A model generated the notes under the pieces. It ran no database searches. It worked only from the letters and a program-made list of their open reading frames with translations, and was not told the DNA's origin. The position numbers and the translations under genes were made by a program. A stretch of 64,000 nt of DNA, from the NCBI RefSeq assembly GCF_028765165.1, contig NZ_JARADB010000003.1, forward strand, positions 124,001-188,000, given 5' to 3'. Shown one piece after another: positions 8,811-17,741 of the stretch (the first letter of the stretch is position 1; each line of letters starts with the position of its first letter). This DNA comes from Paenibacillus sp. MAHUQ-63 (GTDB lineage: Bacteria > Bacillota > Bacilli > Paenibacillales > NBRC-103111).

Positions 8811-9281
8811 TTATTGGGCTAACAATACCTTATATTGTTTAATAACGCTAAAGTGCATACCTTCATGATACAAATTAAAACTGAGAAATTGCTCGAGCGA
8901 TTCCAGCTTCATTCCTGCCGAAGTCGTATAAGGAGGCACCTCGTCTTGCAGATAGGGCGCAAGCTGGCGGATTCGCGCCGGCTGTTCCTTCAGCAAGGCC
9001 GTCAGCTCTTGCAAGGTCGGGACGGCAAGGCCAGGCGGCGCCGTTAACGGAGACGTCTTGAATTCGAACTGTTCCTTGAATCCTTCGGGAACGAGCGTAG
9101 GACGTCCCGTGAATTGAAAAGCAAACCGTTCCAATACGACATAAATATGGCCTAGCTGCCACCGGATCGAATTGCGGAAGCCATCCGGAATCCGGTCTGC
9201 CGTCTCCTCGGAGATTCCCTCCACCGCTTTGAGAACCTGCGATCTTACGAAATCCAGCTGATTGAATAAAAAGTGCTCCAT
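8811..9281 (-). CDS. DinB-family protein
   Basis: A 156-residue four-helix-bundle protein of the DinB/YfiT type. Three histidines that form the metal site in the family are visible: one in WQLGHIYVV and two in LYHEGMHFSV. Members act as metal-dependent enzymes in thiol metabolism (bacillithiol S-transferases) or have unknown roles; this sequence does not decide which. The ATG at 9281 is preferred over a GTG at 9290, because the GGAGGA site sits nine bases before the ATG. The neighbouring ThuA-like gene is on the same strand but 72 bases away, and no pathway link is seen. Confidence 0.8.
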   Translation of the reverse strand: MEHFLFNQLDFVRSQVLKAVEGISEETADRIPDGFRNSIRWQLGHIYVVLERFAFQFTGRPTLVPEGFKEQFEFKTSPLTAPPGLAVPTLQELTALLKEQPARIRQLAPYLQDEVPPYTTSAGMKLESLEQFLSFNLYHEGMHFSVIKQYKVLLAQ

Positions 9282-9353
9282 CGTCCTCACTCCTCCAGTT
9301 TTTCATTTGTGGCCTATTGTAGCATATTTCTCCGATTGGAAGTACATGGAATT

Positions 9354-9992
9354 TCAGGTCCTTTGGCTTAGCCAACGCACACTGTTCAGCACTAACCGCC
9401 GGTAAGCCTGAGGCGAGAAGGATGGGGCATGATGGCCGGGCTGCAGATAAACGACCTTCCCAAGTCCATATGCATGCTCCCATGCGGCGGGATACCGCTT
9501 GCCTTCGTATTCAAACTCCATGAACACGTTCTTCTTCGTGAATGGATCGAACTCGAACATGTAAGGCTCTTCCTCCAGCACAAAATCGGCTACGCCTTCC
9601 AGGAGAGGATGATTGGCGTCAGTTCCGTAATAAGCCAGCTTCTGATAGGGGGGATGCCCGGTGAATTGGGCGCCTATCATTTGCAGCAGCTCGTAGCTGC
9701 GCTGAAGCGAGATGCCGTTGTGAATGACAAGCAGACTTCCCCCGCCGGCTACATAGCGAAGCAGCCCCGCCGTTTGCCCGCGAGTGAGGTCTCTCTTCCA
9801 GCAATCGGTATAGGAAATGCAAACGGGATACGCCTCCGGCTCAAGGCAGGCGAAGCTGTCATAATTCTCCGTAGCCGTCAATTCGAATTCGTCTCCGAGT
9901 ATGCCGGCAAGCTCGCTTCTCGCCGGCTCTAACGGATGCCAAGGAGCATCCGCCATATCACCGACCATCCATATTCTCGTACGCTTGTTCAT
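9354..9992 (-). CDS. ThuA-like (trehalose utilisation family) protein
   Basis: A 212-residue protein with the class I glutamine amidotransferase-like fold of the ThuA family. Typical segments are YTDCWKRDLTRGQTAGLLRYVAGGGSLLVIHN and TGHPPYQKLAYYGTDANHPLLEGVADFVLEEEPYMFEFDP, ending with YGLGKVVYLQPGHHAPSF. The family is implicated in disaccharide oxidation or trehalose-related catabolism, but the reaction is unclear. The ATG at 9992 (RBS AGGAG ten bases upstream) is preferred to the ATG at 10010. It starts 27 bases after the SDR gene stop, so the two probably form an operon; this hints at sugar redox metabolism but does not prove it. Confidence 0.75.
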   Translation of the reverse strand: MNKRTRIWMVGDMADAPWHPLEPARSELAGILGDEFELTATENYDSFACLEPEAYPVCISYTDCWKRDLTRGQTAGLLRYVAGGGSLLVIHNGISLQRSYELLQMIGAQFTGHPPYQKLAYYGTDANHPLLEGVADFVLEEEPYMFEFDPFTKKNVFMEFEYEGKRYPAAWEHAYGLGKVVYLQPGHHAPSFSPQAYRRLVLNSVRWLSQRT

Positions 9993-10019
9993 AGCCTCTT
10001 CTCTCCTCATCTCCCAAGT

Positions 10020-10745
10020 TTACCAAGGCAGTTCGTTTCCGGTATCCGCTTCGATATACAGCGGCAGCTCGCGAAGCTGGTCCCCGTGCTCCTCGATCCG
10101 GCTTACGATATGAGCTGCAGCTTCCTCCGCCGTATACGTGCCGGCCGGATTCCATTCCCCGCTCATATACGATTTGACCCAGCCGGGATGAATCAGGAGC
10201 ACCCTTCCGCCTTCCTTGCGAATCTTGTTATGTATAATCGTGGAGCCCATATTGAGCGCGGCTTTGGCCATACAGTATCCGAACCATGCTTCCCGGTTGC
10301 TGCTCCCGACGCTGCCGGCTTCGGAAGAAATGTTGACAATCAGCTTGCCGCCGTTCATGACCGGTTCGATTAACGCGTTCGACACCCGGATGGCGCCGAC
10401 GGCCGTCACATTGTACACCCGCTGAATGTCGTCGAAATCCAGCTCGTCATGCACCGTCTTGACCGTGTCGCCCAGAATCGCCGCATTGTTAATGAGCAGG
10501 TCCAGCCGATCGGTCTTGCTTGTGATGAACTTCGCAGCCTCTTTCACGCTTTCGTCGGAACCGACGTCCAGCCGGAACGCCTGCAGCTTGTCCGGATACC
10601 GCTCGGCAAGCTTCGCCAGCTCCTCATGGCAGCCGCGAATCCCTCCTGCGTATACGATACATCCTTGACCAAGCAGCCGTTCCGTCATCGCGAGGCCAAT
10701 GCCCCGGTCTGTTCCCGTAATACAAACGGATTTCCCCTGTAACAT
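10020..10745 (-). CDS. SDR-family oxidoreductase
   Basis: A 241-residue classical short-chain dehydrogenase. The Rossmann motif is CITGTDRGIGLAMTERLL, with TGxxxGIG intact. NNAAILG and the catalytic serine region NISSEAGS are present, followed by YCMAKAALN (Tyr and Lys of the YxxxK pair). The substrate is unknown. The ATG at 10745 is chosen because GGAGGACGTCGA precedes it; an ATG at 10769 would add eight residues and has no site. The gene follows rpiA by 27 bases and precedes the ThuA-like gene closely, consistent with a small operon rpiA-SDR-thuA. Confidence 0.82.
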   Translation of the reverse strand: MLQGKSVCITGTDRGIGLAMTERLLGQGCIVYAGGIRGCHEELAKLAERYPDKLQAFRLDVGSDESVKEAAKFITSKTDRLDLLINNAAILGDTVKTVHDELDFDDIQRVYNVTAVGAIRVSNALIEPVMNGGKLIVNISSEAGSVGSSNREAWFGYCMAKAALNMGSTIIHNKIRKEGGRVLLIHPGWVKSYMSGEWNPAGTYTAEEAAAHIVSRIEEHGDQLRELPLYIEADTGNELPW

Positions 10746-10772
10746 TCGACGTCCTCCCCCAAGCCCCATAAT

Positions 10773-11453
10773 TTAGCCTTGCTTCAGTTCTTTCACCGTG
10801 CCGTCGCTGCAGCCTACGATGACGCCCGCCACCATGCCGATGAATAACCCGTTATCGACAACGCCCGGAATGCGGTTGATGGCATCGTGGCATTCGCTCG
10901 GGAGCGCGATTCGCTGGAACTCGCAATCCATGATGTAATTGCCGTTATCCGTAACGTAGGGCTGTCCTTCAACCATTCTCACATGGGGCTCGCAGCCTAA
11001 CGCGCGCAGCTTCTTGCGAGTAAGCTCCCAACCGAAGGGCACGACCTCCACCGGCAGATGGAATCGTCCCAGCTCCCGGACGACTTTGCTCTCATCCACA
11101 ACGACGATCAGCTTCCTGCTTGCCGCGGCTATAATCTTCTCGCGAAGCAGTGCGCCTCCGCCGCCTTTGATTACATTCCACGCGCCATCGACTTCGTCCG
11201 CGCCGTCAATCGTGATATCCAGCTCTTCGATGTCGGCGAGCGGGATCAAGGGGATGCCCAGCTCCACGGCCAGCCGCTCGGACTGCACGGATGTCGCCGC
11301 CGCTTGAATCCGGAGTCCGCCTTTTACTTTTCTGCCAATCTGCTGGATAGCCCAATAGGCCGTCGAGCCCGTACCCAAGCCTACGATCATCCCGTCCTGA
11401 ATTGCCTCTACCGCTTTCTCGGCTGCCGCCCGTTTGCTGTTCTCATGAGCCAT
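10773..11453 (-). CDS. rpiA: Ribose-5-phosphate isomerase A
   Basis: A 226-residue enzyme interconverting ribose 5-phosphate and ribulose 5-phosphate in the pentose phosphate pathway. Diagnostic motifs are all present: GLGTGSTAYWAI near the N terminus, ITIDGADEVDG with the catalytic aspartates, KGGGGALLREKI with the catalytic Lys/Glu, and VVDESKVV. Length is normal for RpiA (about 220-230). The ribosome site before the ATG is weak (AAGGGA at about 16 bases), so the start is slightly uncertain. Because many Bacillota use RpiB, an RpiA here may serve the surrounding sugar-catabolic genes. Confidence 0.93.
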   Translation of the reverse strand: MAHENSKRAAAEKAVEAIQDGMIVGLGTGSTAYWAIQQIGRKVKGGLRIQAAATSVQSERLAVELGIPLIPLADIEELDITIDGADEVDGAWNVIKGGGGALLREKIIAAASRKLIVVVDESKVVRELGRFHLPVEVVPFGWELTRKKLRALGCEPHVRMVEGQPYVTDNGNYIMDCEFQRIALPSECHDAINRIPGVVDNGLFIGMVAGVIVGCSDGTVKELKQG

Positions 11454-11507
11454 CGGCCATTCTCATTCCCTTCTGTTCGAGACATCCTGTCATTCTTCTT
11501 CCCGTCT

Positions 11508-12956
11508 TCATTCTTTCTCAGCCAGCTTCCGAATCAGCACCGCGACTTGCTGCAGCCCCCATTCCAATTCAGGCAGTGCGGCATAAGCGTATGAGATCCG
11601 TAATTCATTCCCTGCATGTCGATTATAAATCGAACCGGGATTTAACAAAATACCTGCTTTCCAAGCACGTTCAAAAAGCATCTGCATCGGCAATTTCACG
11701 TTGAGCCGCACCCAAATATAGAAGCCCCCGTCCGGAACCGTCCACATGGCAAAATCACCCCAATACGCCGTTAACAGCTGAACCGTCACATCCCTTTTAT
11801 GCTTCAGTTCCCGCCGGATCCAAACCAAATTCTCCGCGTACAGACCTCTTCCGAACCATTCTGCCGCCGCCCATTGGGATAAAGAGCTTGAGCCGTAATC
11901 GTTCTGCATCTTGATATCGGCCAACCGGTCAATGACCGGCTCGGGTGCTACGACCCAACCGATGCGCAGCCCAGGGCTCAACGATTTGGACAAGGTCCCC
12001 AAATAGAGTACGAGCGCATGCGGATCCCGCGCCTTAAGCGGCTGAGGAGGCGGTTCGTCGAACCACAGCTCGCGGTACGCATCGTCCTCGATGATCGGCA
12101 GCCCCTCTCCCATACAGACGCGCATCAGCTCCTGGCGTCTGCCCTCCGTCATCAAGATGCCCGTCGGATTGTGGAATGTCGGGATCGTGTACAAGAGCGA
12201 GGCTTGATAACTTTCCTTGTAGCGTGCAATGCCTCCCGTCTGGACCCCTTCCGCATCCATTGGCAATCCGGCCAGCTTGATGTTGTTCGATTGAAAGACG
12301 TGCACGGAATACAAATATGACGGCTTCTCCACTAGAATGGACGATCCGCGGGGAAGCAGCCCGATGGAGATGAGCTGCAGCGCTTGAAGCGCACCGGATA
12401 CGATAAGAATGTTCGCCGGCGAGGTATGAATCCCGATGCCCTGCAAATAAGTGGCGATTTGCCCGCGCAAGTTCAAGTTTCCTTTGGGCTCTTCATAACC
12501 GAGCGTGAACGGCCGGGCTGCGCTCTCTGCGAAAAGCTTTTGCATCTTAGCGGCCGGAAGCAGCTCCGGCGAAAGCTCGCCGGTGCCTAGACGGATGATG
12601 CCTTCCTGAAACTCGGCCCGATTAATGTGCTGGATAGCCGGTTGATTGGGGTAATGCGTGCCTGCCTCCACATAAAAGCTCCAATCCGGCGGAGGGGAAG
12701 CGGCCAGCACATTCCACGAGGCGTTGATGACCCGGGTCCCGCCCCTCGAGTTGCCCTCGAGCAACCCTTCCGCCATCAACTCGCTGACTGCGGTCACAAC
12801 CGTGCTCCGATTGACGCCGAATAGCTCGGCTAGCGCGCGCTGCGACGGAATCTTGGTGCCTACGGCCCATTCCCCGAGCGAAATTTTGTCCATGATATAT
12901 TGCTTGATTTGAACGTACAGCGGTATCTCAGACGAAAAGTCCGGTTGCCATTCCAT
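11508..12956 (-). CDS. MocR/PdxR-type regulator: GntR HTH fused to aminotransferase domain
   Basis: A 482-residue two-domain protein. A GntR winged helix lies at about 10-75 (YVQIKQYIMDKISLGEWAVG, then SQRALAELFGVNRSTVVTAVSELMAEGLL). A fold-type I aminotransferase domain follows from about residue 110, with the PLP lysine in LGTLSKSLSPGLRIGW. In this family the second domain binds PLP and an amino compound as an effector rather than acting as a metabolic enzyme. It is divergent from the LysE-type exporter gene; the 133-base gap contains two direct CATTTGGTYGG repeats, a layout usual for MocR operators, so it probably regulates the exporter and itself. Confidence 0.88.
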   Translation of the reverse strand: MEWQPDFSSEIPLYVQIKQYIMDKISLGEWAVGTKIPSQRALAELFGVNRSTVVTAVSELMAEGLLEGNSRGGTRVINASWNVLAASPPPDWSFYVEAGTHYPNQPAIQHINRAEFQEGIIRLGTGELSPELLPAAKMQKLFAESAARPFTLGYEEPKGNLNLRGQIATYLQGIGIHTSPANILIVSGALQALQLISIGLLPRGSSILVEKPSYLYSVHVFQSNNIKLAGLPMDAEGVQTGGIARYKESYQASLLYTIPTFHNPTGILMTEGRRQELMRVCMGEGLPIIEDDAYRELWFDEPPPQPLKARDPHALVLYLGTLSKSLSPGLRIGWVVAPEPVIDRLADIKMQNDYGSSSLSQWAAAEWFGRGLYAENLVWIRRELKHKRDVTVQLLTAYWGDFAMWTVPDGGFYIWVRLNVKLPMQMLFERAWKAGILLNPGSIYNRHAGNELRISYAYAALPELEWGLQQVAVLIRKLAEKE

Positions 12957-12988
12957 GTGCTCATCCTTTCCTGTCTCCTTTACTATAT

Positions 12989-13023
12989 CATTTGGTTGGG
13001 TATGATGCCATCCATTTGGTCGG
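12989..13023. promoter_or_regulatory. Direct-repeat operator between MocR-type regulator and lysE
   Basis: CATTTGGTTGG (12989-12999) and CATTTGGTCGG (13013-13023) are direct repeats 24 bp apart, close to two helical turns. A TATACT at 13045-13050 could be the -10 of the exporter promoter. Direct repeats in the divergent promoter are the known binding mode of GabR and PdxR. Confidence 0.5.
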
Positions 13024-13089
13024 AGACATACCGCGAGAAACTCTTATACTAAAGGGAAATCGGCATTCGACACCAGGTTAGGAGAGATC

Positions 13090-13698
13090 ATGTTGTTTCA
13101 GACAGTTTTGCACGCTTTAATTTTAGGTTTCGGCCTCATTTTACCCGTCGGGGTTCAAAATGTTTATGTATTCAATCAGGGGGCCAGCCAGCGGACCTAT
13201 TGGCAGGTGCTGCCTGTCATCGTGACGGCATCGCTCTGCGACACCCTGCTTATTGGGGCGGCCGTGATGGGCGTGTCCCTCGTCGTTTTCACCTTCTCAT
13301 GGCTGCAAGCGGCGCTTTACGGCATCGGCTTCTTCTTCCTGCTCTACATGGGCTGGGTGATTTGGCGCAGCAAACCCGGCGCCGTCTCCTCGCAGGAGAA
13401 CAGCCATCCGAGAAAACAGATATTGTTCGCGGCATCGGTCTCCTTGCTGAACCCGCATGCCATCCTGGATACGGTCGGCGTCATCGGAACGAACTCCTTG
13501 CATTATGCCGGAGCCGCCAAGTGGGTGTTCATGCTCACCATTATGCTCGTCTCCTGGCTGTGGTTTTTCGGCTTGGCGTTCGCCGGCCGTTTGACTCGCA
13601 AACGCGATACGGGCGGGCGTTTCATCGCCGGATTGAACAAGGTTTCGGCTTGTATGATCTGGGCCGTTGCTATATATATGGGGCTGCAATTTTGGTGA
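13090..13698 (+). CDS. LysE/ArgO-family amino acid exporter
   Basis: A 202-residue membrane protein with about six hydrophobic segments. The family signature near the N terminus is ALILGFGLILPVGVQNVYVF followed by NQGA, equivalent to GPQNAFVLRQG in ArgO/LysE. A second conserved block is FAASVSLLNPHAILDTVGVI. The family exports basic amino acids such as arginine or lysine; the exact substrate here is unknown. It begins behind AGGAGAGATC, divergently from the MocR-type regulator, which suggests control by an amino compound sensed through PLP. Confidence 0.85.
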   Translation: MLFQTVLHALILGFGLILPVGVQNVYVFNQGASQRTYWQVLPVIVTASLCDTLLIGAAVMGVSLVVFTFSWLQAALYGIGFFFLLYMGWVIWRSKPGAVSSQENSHPRKQILFAASVSLLNPHAILDTVGVIGTNSLHYAGAAKWVFMLTIMLVSWLWFFGLAFAGRLTRKRDTGGRFIAGLNKVSACMIWAVAIYMGLQFW

Positions 13699-13710
13699 GC
13701 CCCTCCTCCG

Positions 13711-13845
13711 CTAACGGACACAGCGGATGCTATTCCACCGATGCGGCCCCGTTTCCAAAACTTACGGACACCAGAATCGCTATTCGCTGCCTTTGAACCG
13801 AAATCATGCGTAATTCGGAGGAATAGCGGCTGCCAGGTCCGTTAG
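13711..13845. repeat. Three copies of the 25-bp CTAACGGACACAG element, in the 13699-14078 gene-free gap
   Basis: Copies are at 13711-13735 and 13761-13785 on the plus strand and 13821-13845 on the minus strand. The core is CTAACGGACACAGCGG followed by about two to four bases and GCTATT. The opposed copies could pair as a long hairpin. The rest of the gap, to about 13990, shows nothing recognisable before the dctQ promoter. Confidence 0.75.
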
Positions 13846-14007
13846 AACCCGAATGGTCCGCTCGGCAACGCTGCTTGTCCTCGCACCACCGACATATTAA
13901 GAATCGCATCAACCACCTTTTCCTCCGGCAAACGGCTCACCCAACTTCCTAAAAAAATTACAAAAAAACCTAAAAACAATGGCGTACCCCCCCTCCCCGC
14001 GGAACGC

Positions 14008-14041
14008 TATACTAAAGTCAGCTCAAATGAAAGCACTTACA
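14008..14041 (+). promoter_or_regulatory. dctQMP promoter -10 with cre-like site
   Basis: TATACT (14008-14013) fits a -10 box, though no good -35 box is visible. TGAAAGCACTTACA (14028-14041) matches the CcpA cre consensus TGWAARCGYTWNCW at 13 of 14 positions. Its place just after the start region would allow repression by CcpA in the presence of preferred sugars. Confidence 0.5.
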
Positions 14042-14078
14042 AAAATAGTGAAAAGGGAAGGGAGGTCCGCTTTTAACC

Positions 14079-14582
14079 ATGCACTACATAAGAAAAATTG
14101 CGCTCTGGATCGATACATGCATTGAATCCGCCGCACTCATCGGACTGCTCACGATGATTATCATCGTCACGCTGCAGGTGATGACACGCAAGCTGTTCGA
14201 TTTCGTTTTCTTCTGGTCGGAAGAGGTCACCATGCTGCTGCTCGTCTGGTTTTCGTTCATGGGCATCGCGATCGGCTTTCGGGAGAAGCTTCATCTAGGC
14301 ATCGATTCCTTCACACACAAGCTGCCGCCTGCGATCAACAAAGCGCTGGACAAAATCATTCAGCTCGTCATCCTTGCTTTCGGCATCTACCTTGTGTCCT
14401 ATGGCTGGGATTTCACCGTCATGATGCATGAATCCGAACTGCCGGCCACGGGTCTGCCGAACAGCACGCTGTATGCGATCATGCCGATCACGGGCATCAT
14501 GACCTGCGCCTACGCACTCCTGCAGCTTTGCGGTATCGAGACGAAGCGGCACGCTCATCTCCAGGAAGGAGACGGCCATTAA
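14079..14582 (+). CDS. TRAP transporter small permease, DctQ type
   Basis: A 167-residue membrane protein with four hydrophobic segments, typical of the small TRAP subunit. Conserved features are the second segment (FFWSEEVTMLLLVWFSFMGIAIGFRE) and the following HLGIDSF. It pairs with the large permease to form a sodium-driven secondary importer. The stop codon TAA overlaps the ATG of dctM (TAATG), so translation is coupled. GGAGG lies 13 bases before the ATG, a little far. TRAP systems in this setting commonly carry organic acids or sugar acids; KdgF and a GH4 enzyme nearby suggest a uronate. Confidence 0.88.
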   Translation: MHYIRKIALWIDTCIESAALIGLLTMIIIVTLQVMTRKLFDFVFFWSEEVTMLLLVWFSFMGIAIGFREKLHLGIDSFTHKLPPAINKALDKIIQLVILAFGIYLVSYGWDFTVMMHESELPATGLPNSTLYAIMPITGIMTCAYALLQLCGIETKRHAHLQEGDGH

Positions 14583-15874
14583 TGGATCCGACCATCGCTA
14601 TTCTCATTCTTATCGTCTCCTTCGTACTTCTGATCGTGCTGCGCTTCCCGATCTCGCTGGCACTTGCAGGCTCCTCGCTGCTCACCTTGCTGTATTTGAA
14701 AGTCCCGCTGGCAACAGTTGGCCAGACGATGATTCAAGGGATGAACTCCTACTCCCTGCTGACCATCCCGTTCTTCATCTTAGCCGGTCAAATCATGAGT
14801 GAAGGCCAGATGGCCCTGCGCCTCATTAATCTCGCTCAAGTGCTCGTAGGCGGCATCCGCGGAGGTCTTGCCATGGTCAACTGCGTAGCCTGCATGTTCT
14901 TCGGCAACATTTCCGGCTCGGCCATTGCGGACGTATCTTCCATCGGCTCCGTCATGATCCCGATGATGAATAAGAAGGGCTACGATACCGACTACGCCGT
15001 AGGCGTCACAGTGTCCGCCGCGATCCAGGGCGTCGTCGTACCGCCAAGCCACAATCTTGTGCTTTACTCCCTCGCCGCCGGAGGCGGGATCTCCATCGCC
15101 TCACTGTTCCTTGCCGGGATCGTGCCGGGACTCATCTTGTGCATATCGCTCATGATTACAAGCTACGTGATCGCCGTCAAACGCGGCTACACCAAGAGCG
15201 AATCCGTTCCCCTGCGGGATGTGCCGCGCATAGTACGCGACGGACTGCTGTCCCTCATGACTGCGGTTATTATTCTCGGCGGTATTTTCACCGGTTGGTT
15301 CACAGCGACCGAAAGCGGCGCGCTGGCTTGTTTGTATGCGTTTATCCTGACATTTCTGGTTTATCGCGACATCCCGCTCTCCCGCATGTGGATCATCCTG
15401 AAGCGAACATTTCGCACGGTTGCCATGGTACTATTCCTGATCGCCGCCTCCGCAACCTTCAGCTATGTGCTGGCTTTCCTGAAAGTTCCCGGCATGCTCA
15501 CCGATTGGATGCTCGGCATTACCGACAGTCCGATCGTCATTCTGCTCATCATCAACGTCCTATTGCTGCTGCTCGGGGCGCCGATGGATATGGCTCCGCT
15601 CATTCTCATTATGACGCCTATTCTGCTGCCGGTCGTCACCGCGCTCGGGATGGATCCTGTTCACTTCGGGATCATTATGATGTTAAACTTAGGCATCGGC
15701 TTGTTGACGCCGCCGGTTGGCACCGTGCTGTTCGTTGGCTCGGCCATCGGCAATATCTCGATATCCGAAGGCACCAAAGCCATGATGCCGTTCTTCTATG
15801 TCATGTGCGTCGTGCTCTTGATCCTGACCTATATCCCGGGTCTTGTCATGTGGCTGCCTAACCTAATGAAATAA
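14582..15874 (+). CDS. TRAP transporter large permease, DctM type
   Basis: A 430-residue protein with about twelve hydrophobic segments, the catalytic transport subunit of the TRAP system. Characteristic motifs include IPFFILAGQIMSEG, FFGNISGSAIADVSSIGSVM followed by IPMMNKKGYD, and near the end GLLTPPVGTVLFVGSAIG. The ATG at 14582 is chosen because it overlaps the dctQ stop and follows AGGAGACGGCC; a longer reading from 14528 would sit inside dctQ. Length matches DctM (about 425-435). It is the middle gene of a Q-M-P operon. Confidence 0.93.
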   Translation: MDPTIAILILIVSFVLLIVLRFPISLALAGSSLLTLLYLKVPLATVGQTMIQGMNSYSLLTIPFFILAGQIMSEGQMALRLINLAQVLVGGIRGGLAMVNCVACMFFGNISGSAIADVSSIGSVMIPMMNKKGYDTDYAVGVTVSAAIQGVVVPPSHNLVLYSLAAGGGISIASLFLAGIVPGLILCISLMITSYVIAVKRGYTKSESVPLRDVPRIVRDGLLSLMTAVIILGGIFTGWFTATESGALACLYAFILTFLVYRDIPLSRMWIILKRTFRTVAMVLFLIAASATFSYVLAFLKVPGMLTDWMLGITDSPIVILLIINVLLLLLGAPMDMAPLILIMTPILLPVVTALGMDPVHFGIIMMLNLGIGLLTPPVGTVLFVGSAIGNISISEGTKAMMPFFYVMCVVLLILTYIPGLVMWLPNLMK

Positions 15875-15907
15875 CCCATACCTATTGATGAAAAGGATGA
15901 TTCCCAT

Positions 15908-16969
15908 ATGAAAATGAAGAAATCTTATATCACCGCTCTCAGCACCATGGTAGGCGCAAGCTTGCTGCTCGCCGCATGCGGCGGAGGCAGCGCCCCGGCA
16001 ACCGGCGGATCCGCCGCTACGCCCGGCGCAGCCAGTCCTGCGGCAGCCCAGAAAGCCGAAGGACCTAAGCTGAATTTCCGGCTCGCCGAAACACATCCTG
16101 CGGATTATCCGACGACGATCGGCGATAAGAAGTTCGCCGAGCTCGTGAATCAAGCCTCTAACGGCCGCATCAAGATCGACGTATTCCCGGCCTCCCAGCT
16201 TGGCGAAGAGAAAGCGGTCATCGAGCAGGTGCAGCTAGGTGCAATTGAATTCACACGCGTATCAACTGGCGCGCTGGGAGGCTTCAATAAGCAATATGAA
16301 GTATTCAGCCTGCCCTACATTTTCGACAATGATAATCATCAGTGGAAATTTCTCGAAAGCGAGCAGGGCACGAAGCTGCTGGACAGCTTGGAGTCCTCCC
16401 GTATGAAGGGGCTGGCTTATTACAGCTCCGGAGCTCGTCACTTCTATTCGAAGAAGCCGATCAAAACGATTGCCGATCTGAAAGGAATGAAAATCCGCGT
16501 CATTCAAAACAAGGTCAATATTGACCTCATGAACGCGCTCGGTGCTAATGCGACGCCTATGCCGTACGGCGATGTGTTCAATGCGCTGCAAACCGGCGTC
16601 ATCGACGCAGCGGAGAACAACTATCCGAGCTACTTCTCATCCAACCATTTCCAGCAGGCCAAGAACCTCATCCTTGACCAACACCAGCGCGTGCCGGAAG
16701 TGCTGCTGATCTCGAAGGTCGCGTGGGATAAGCTGTCCAACGACGATAAAACACTGATCAAGAAAGCGGCGCTGGAATCGGTCAAAACTCAGAAAGCCGA
16801 ATGGGATAAATTCGAGAAAGATTCCGAAGCCAAAGTCAAAGCCGCAGGTGTCACGATTACCGAAGTCTCCGATCTGAAGCCTTGGCAGGACGCAGTCAAG
16901 CCGGTCATTGACAAATACCGCAACGAATACAAAGAAACGCTGGAAGCGATTGAGAAAGCGAGAAACTAA
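15908..16969 (+). CDS. TRAP transporter solute-binding lipoprotein, DctP type
   Basis: A 353-residue DctP-family binding protein. The signal peptide ends in LLLAAC (lipobox), so it is a lipoprotein, followed by a Gly/Ala/Pro-rich linker. The mature domain has the family marks LGEEKAVIEQVQLGAIEFTR, the ARHFYSKKPIKTIADLKGMK block with the conserved Arg that binds a ligand carboxylate later in KIRVIQNKVN, and YPSYFSSNHF. The preserved carboxylate-binding arginine region fits an acidic ligand such as a uronate, which is inference. Translation starts at 15908 behind AAAAGGATGATTCCCAT. A bidirectional terminator follows. Confidence 0.9.
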   Translation: MKMKKSYITALSTMVGASLLLAACGGGSAPATGGSAATPGAASPAAAQKAEGPKLNFRLAETHPADYPTTIGDKKFAELVNQASNGRIKIDVFPASQLGEEKAVIEQVQLGAIEFTRVSTGALGGFNKQYEVFSLPYIFDNDNHQWKFLESEQGTKLLDSLESSRMKGLAYYSSGARHFYSKKPIKTIADLKGMKIRVIQNKVNIDLMNALGANATPMPYGDVFNALQTGVIDAAENNYPSYFSSNHFQQAKNLILDQHQRVPEVLLISKVAWDKLSNDDKTLIKKAALESVKTQKAEWDKFEKDSEAKVKAAGVTITEVSDLKPWQDAVKPVIDKYRNEYKETLEAIEKARN

Positions 16970-16980
16970 TACGCCCAAAA

Positions 16981-17018
16981 AAAGAGGAGCTTGCGGCTGA
17001 ATGCTGCGGCTCCTCTTT
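16981..17018. terminator. Bidirectional terminator between dctP and the response regulator gene
   Basis: AAAGAGGAGC (16981-16990) pairs perfectly with GCTCCTCTTT (17009-17018) around an 18-base loop. A-rich sequence precedes and T-rich follows, serving both converging genes. Confidence 0.85.
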
Positions 17019-17741
17019 CTAGTTCCTTTTGCGGTATTCCAGCGGAGTGCTCCCCGTCAACTTCTTGAACGTATGGCTGAAATAAGCCGTATCCCCGTAC
17101 CCCAGCCGCTCCGCGATTTCGGACACGCGCAGCGCCGTTTTGACAAGCAGCTTCTTCGCTTCTTCCATCCGCATCTCGATCACGTAATCGACGAATTTGC
17201 CTCCCGTTTGCTGCTTGAACAGCTGGCTCAAATAGCTGGAATTCAAGTGAACATGCGCAGCCGCATCGGTGAGTGTAATATCGCTCGCCAGATTAGCAGC
17301 GACAAACTGCTGCACTTGCTCAATGACGGACAGCTCCGCCGCTTCCGCCGGCAAAGCGGGCTCCCCTATGTCCAAGCTTTGCAGCCACCTGCCCAAGCAA
17401 TCCGCCATGGCTTCCATTTCCACCGGCTTCAATAAGTAGTCTTTGACGCCATACCGAATCGCTTTCTGCGCGAATTGAAAGTCGTCATACCCACTGACCA
17501 GCACCAGGCTTGCGCGCATGGCCGCCATCTGCTCCGCCAATCCGATGCCGTCCATGACCGGCATTTTCACGTCGGAGATGACCAAGTCCGCATCATGGAG
17601 GCGCAGCGCGTCCAGCGCATCCAGCCCGTTCGCGCACTCCTGCACGATCGTTACCGGGAGCTGTGTGCCTTCCACTGCCTTGCGCAGAACAACTCTAACC
17701 CATTTCTCATCGTCCGCGAGAATAATTTTGTACACCGCCAC
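17019..17741 (-). CDS. Compact response regulator, REC plus AraC-type HTH
   Basis: A 240-residue regulator, much shorter than the other YesN-type proteins in the window because it lacks the long middle region. REC occupies about 1-120, with D10/D11, phosphoacceptor D57 in LVISDVKMPVMDG and the Lys in DYLLKPVEME. The AraC-type domain is at about 140-240 (HLNSSYLSQLFKQQTGGKFV; RVSEIAERLGYGDTAYFSHTFKKLTGSTPLEYRK). It starts at a GTG overlapping the last base of the kinase stop codon. It is convergent with the TRAP operon and is its likely activator. Confidence 0.92.
   Translation of the reverse strand: MAVYKIILADDEKWVRVVLRKAVEGTQLPVTIVQECANGLDALDALRLHDADLVISDVKMPVMDGIGLAEQMAAMRASLVLVSGYDDFQFAQKAIRYGVKDYLLKPVEMEAMADCLGRWLQSLDIGEPALPAEAAELSVIEQVQQFVAANLASDITLTDAAAHVHLNSSYLSQLFKQQTGGKFVDYVIEMRMEEAKKLLVKTALRVSEIAERLGYGDTAYFSHTFKKLTGSTPLEYRKRN

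Noticed and set aside
7013..12956. Horizontally acquired island covering the MFS to MocR genes
   Set aside because: No integrase, tRNA, flanking repeat or clear base-composition change was seen.
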